Source of the DNA: Verrucomicrobiales bacterium
Lineage (GTDB): Bacteria > Verrucomicrobiota > Verrucomicrobiia > Limisphaerales > Palsa-1400
Reading direction: 5' to 3'
Assembly: GCA_028293405.1 (NCBI GenBank)
Contig: JAQGOW010000298.1
Coordinates: forward strand, 1-5,409
Length of the DNA: 5,409 bases
The notes below the pieces were generated by a model. It was not told where the DNA came from and ran no database searches. It saw only the letters and a list, made by a program, of their open reading frames with translations. A program made the position numbers and the translations under genes. The stretch's first letter is position 1. Each line of letters starts with the position of its first letter. Positions 5,102 through 5,409 of the stretch are shown here, in pieces.

Positions 5102-5213
5102 AAATCGGCGTCCCAAGCGAGAACTGGCAGACAACAATCAATGTGTGTTTGATACCTAAACAGGGCATCGAAAAAGAGTGCCGATGTCGCAGGAACATCT
5201 TCGCTGAAAGGCT

Positions 5214-5408
5214 CTAATACGGAGACCTATTCGACCAAACAGGCGAAACGATGTTCGTCCCTTTGCGGATGATGACGCCACTGCCCGGAGTGAAGACCTG
5301 GTCGGAGCCGACGATGGCCGTTCCTAGACCGACTCTTCGCCAGGCGCCATTCCAATAAAAGTAAATTGCCGATGAGGACTTGTTTTTGGCTGCGACAGTA
5401 TTGTCGAA
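5214..5408 (-). CDS. C-terminal part of a TIGR02597-like verrucomicrobial protein, partial
   Basis: An open minus-strand frame enters from the right edge and ends with TAG at 5214-5216. It gives 64 residues with no start codon in the window, so this is the 3' end of a longer gene. The translation is rich in Gly, Ser, Asn and Trp and reads as a beta-rich domain: IYFYWNGAWRRVG (15-27), DQVFTPGSGVIIRKG (36-50) and the ending SPVWSNRSPY (55-64). From memory this resembles the C-termini of the TIGR02597 family, large exported or surface proteins common in Verrucomicrobia that often end in a W-x-N-x-P-x-Y-like pattern; this could not be searched. The GC-rich third codon positions and absence of internal stops support real coding. 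No LPXTG, PEP-CTERM or membrane tail is visible. Function is unknown. Confidence 0.6.
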   Translation of the reverse strand, partial: FDNTVAAKNKSSSAIYFYWNGAWRRVGLGTAIVGSDQVFTPGSGVIIRKGTNIVSPVWSNRSPY

Positions 5409-5409
5409 A

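Noticed and set aside
5165..5187. Possible hairpin CATCG/CGATG in the last gap as a terminator
   Set aside because: Only five pairs with an 11-base loop and no T-run; too weak to call.
5046..5213. Small gene or RNA in the gap after rsmB
   Set aside because: No conserved open frame, tRNA fold or recognised RNA motif was seen; only the 7-bp repeat stands out.
1..5409. CRISPR array, transposon or phage-type system
   Set aside because: The repeats have units of 7-9 bp without unique spacers, and no transposase, integrase or Cas protein is encoded.

Overview
The window is ordinary bacterial chromosome, tightly packed with housekeeping genes. It most likely comes from a member of the Verrucomicrobiota (PVC superphylum). 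Three things point there: a very long GreA-type elongation factor of 630 residues, a layout also known from chlamydial GreA; a C-terminal gene fragment resembling a verrucomicrobial surface/exported protein family (TIGR02597-like, recognised from memory); and short degenerate repeats in three of the gaps between genes. No rRNA, tRNA, CRISPR array, transposase or phage gene was seen.

Layout from left to right. Bases 1-43 are the last codons of queA (+), ending tail to tail with and overlapping a PduO-type cob(I)alamin adenosyltransferase gene (36-593, -). A 100-bp divergent gap (594-693) follows, holding two mirrored 37-nt leaders built of 7-bp repeats. Next comes a pgsA-like CDP-alcohol phosphatidyltransferase (694-1278, +), then a Bcp/PrxQ peroxiredoxin (1314-1787, +) that probably shares its transcript. 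A strong imperfect hairpin made of ATCCGTG repeats (1797-1856) separates the peroxiredoxin from the convergent long greA (1863-3755, -). A 21-bp divergent gap then leads into rsmB (3777-5045, +). The last gap (5046-5213) carries another 7-bp-period repeat and precedes the 3' end of a minus-strand gene that runs off the right edge (5214-5408).

The most notable observation is that rsmB, the 16S rRNA m5C967 methyltransferase gene, is interrupted by an in-frame TAA at 4071-4073. Reading continues in the same frame on both sides, and the stop sits where the family normally has a conserved Glu, so one G-to-T change explains it. TAA is also the normal terminator of three neighbours, so recoding is unlikely. 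The choice is between a real nonsense mutation and a sequence error. The methyltransferase domain also has an unusually short loop before motif IV.

The genes do not form one pathway. They cover tRNA queuosine modification (queA), adenosylcobalamin supply, phospholipid head-group synthesis (pgsA), peroxide defence (bcp), transcript cleavage (greA) and rRNA methylation (rsmB). I see no previously undescribed multi-gene system. The non-coding repeats and the broken rsmB are the parts that deserve a second look.
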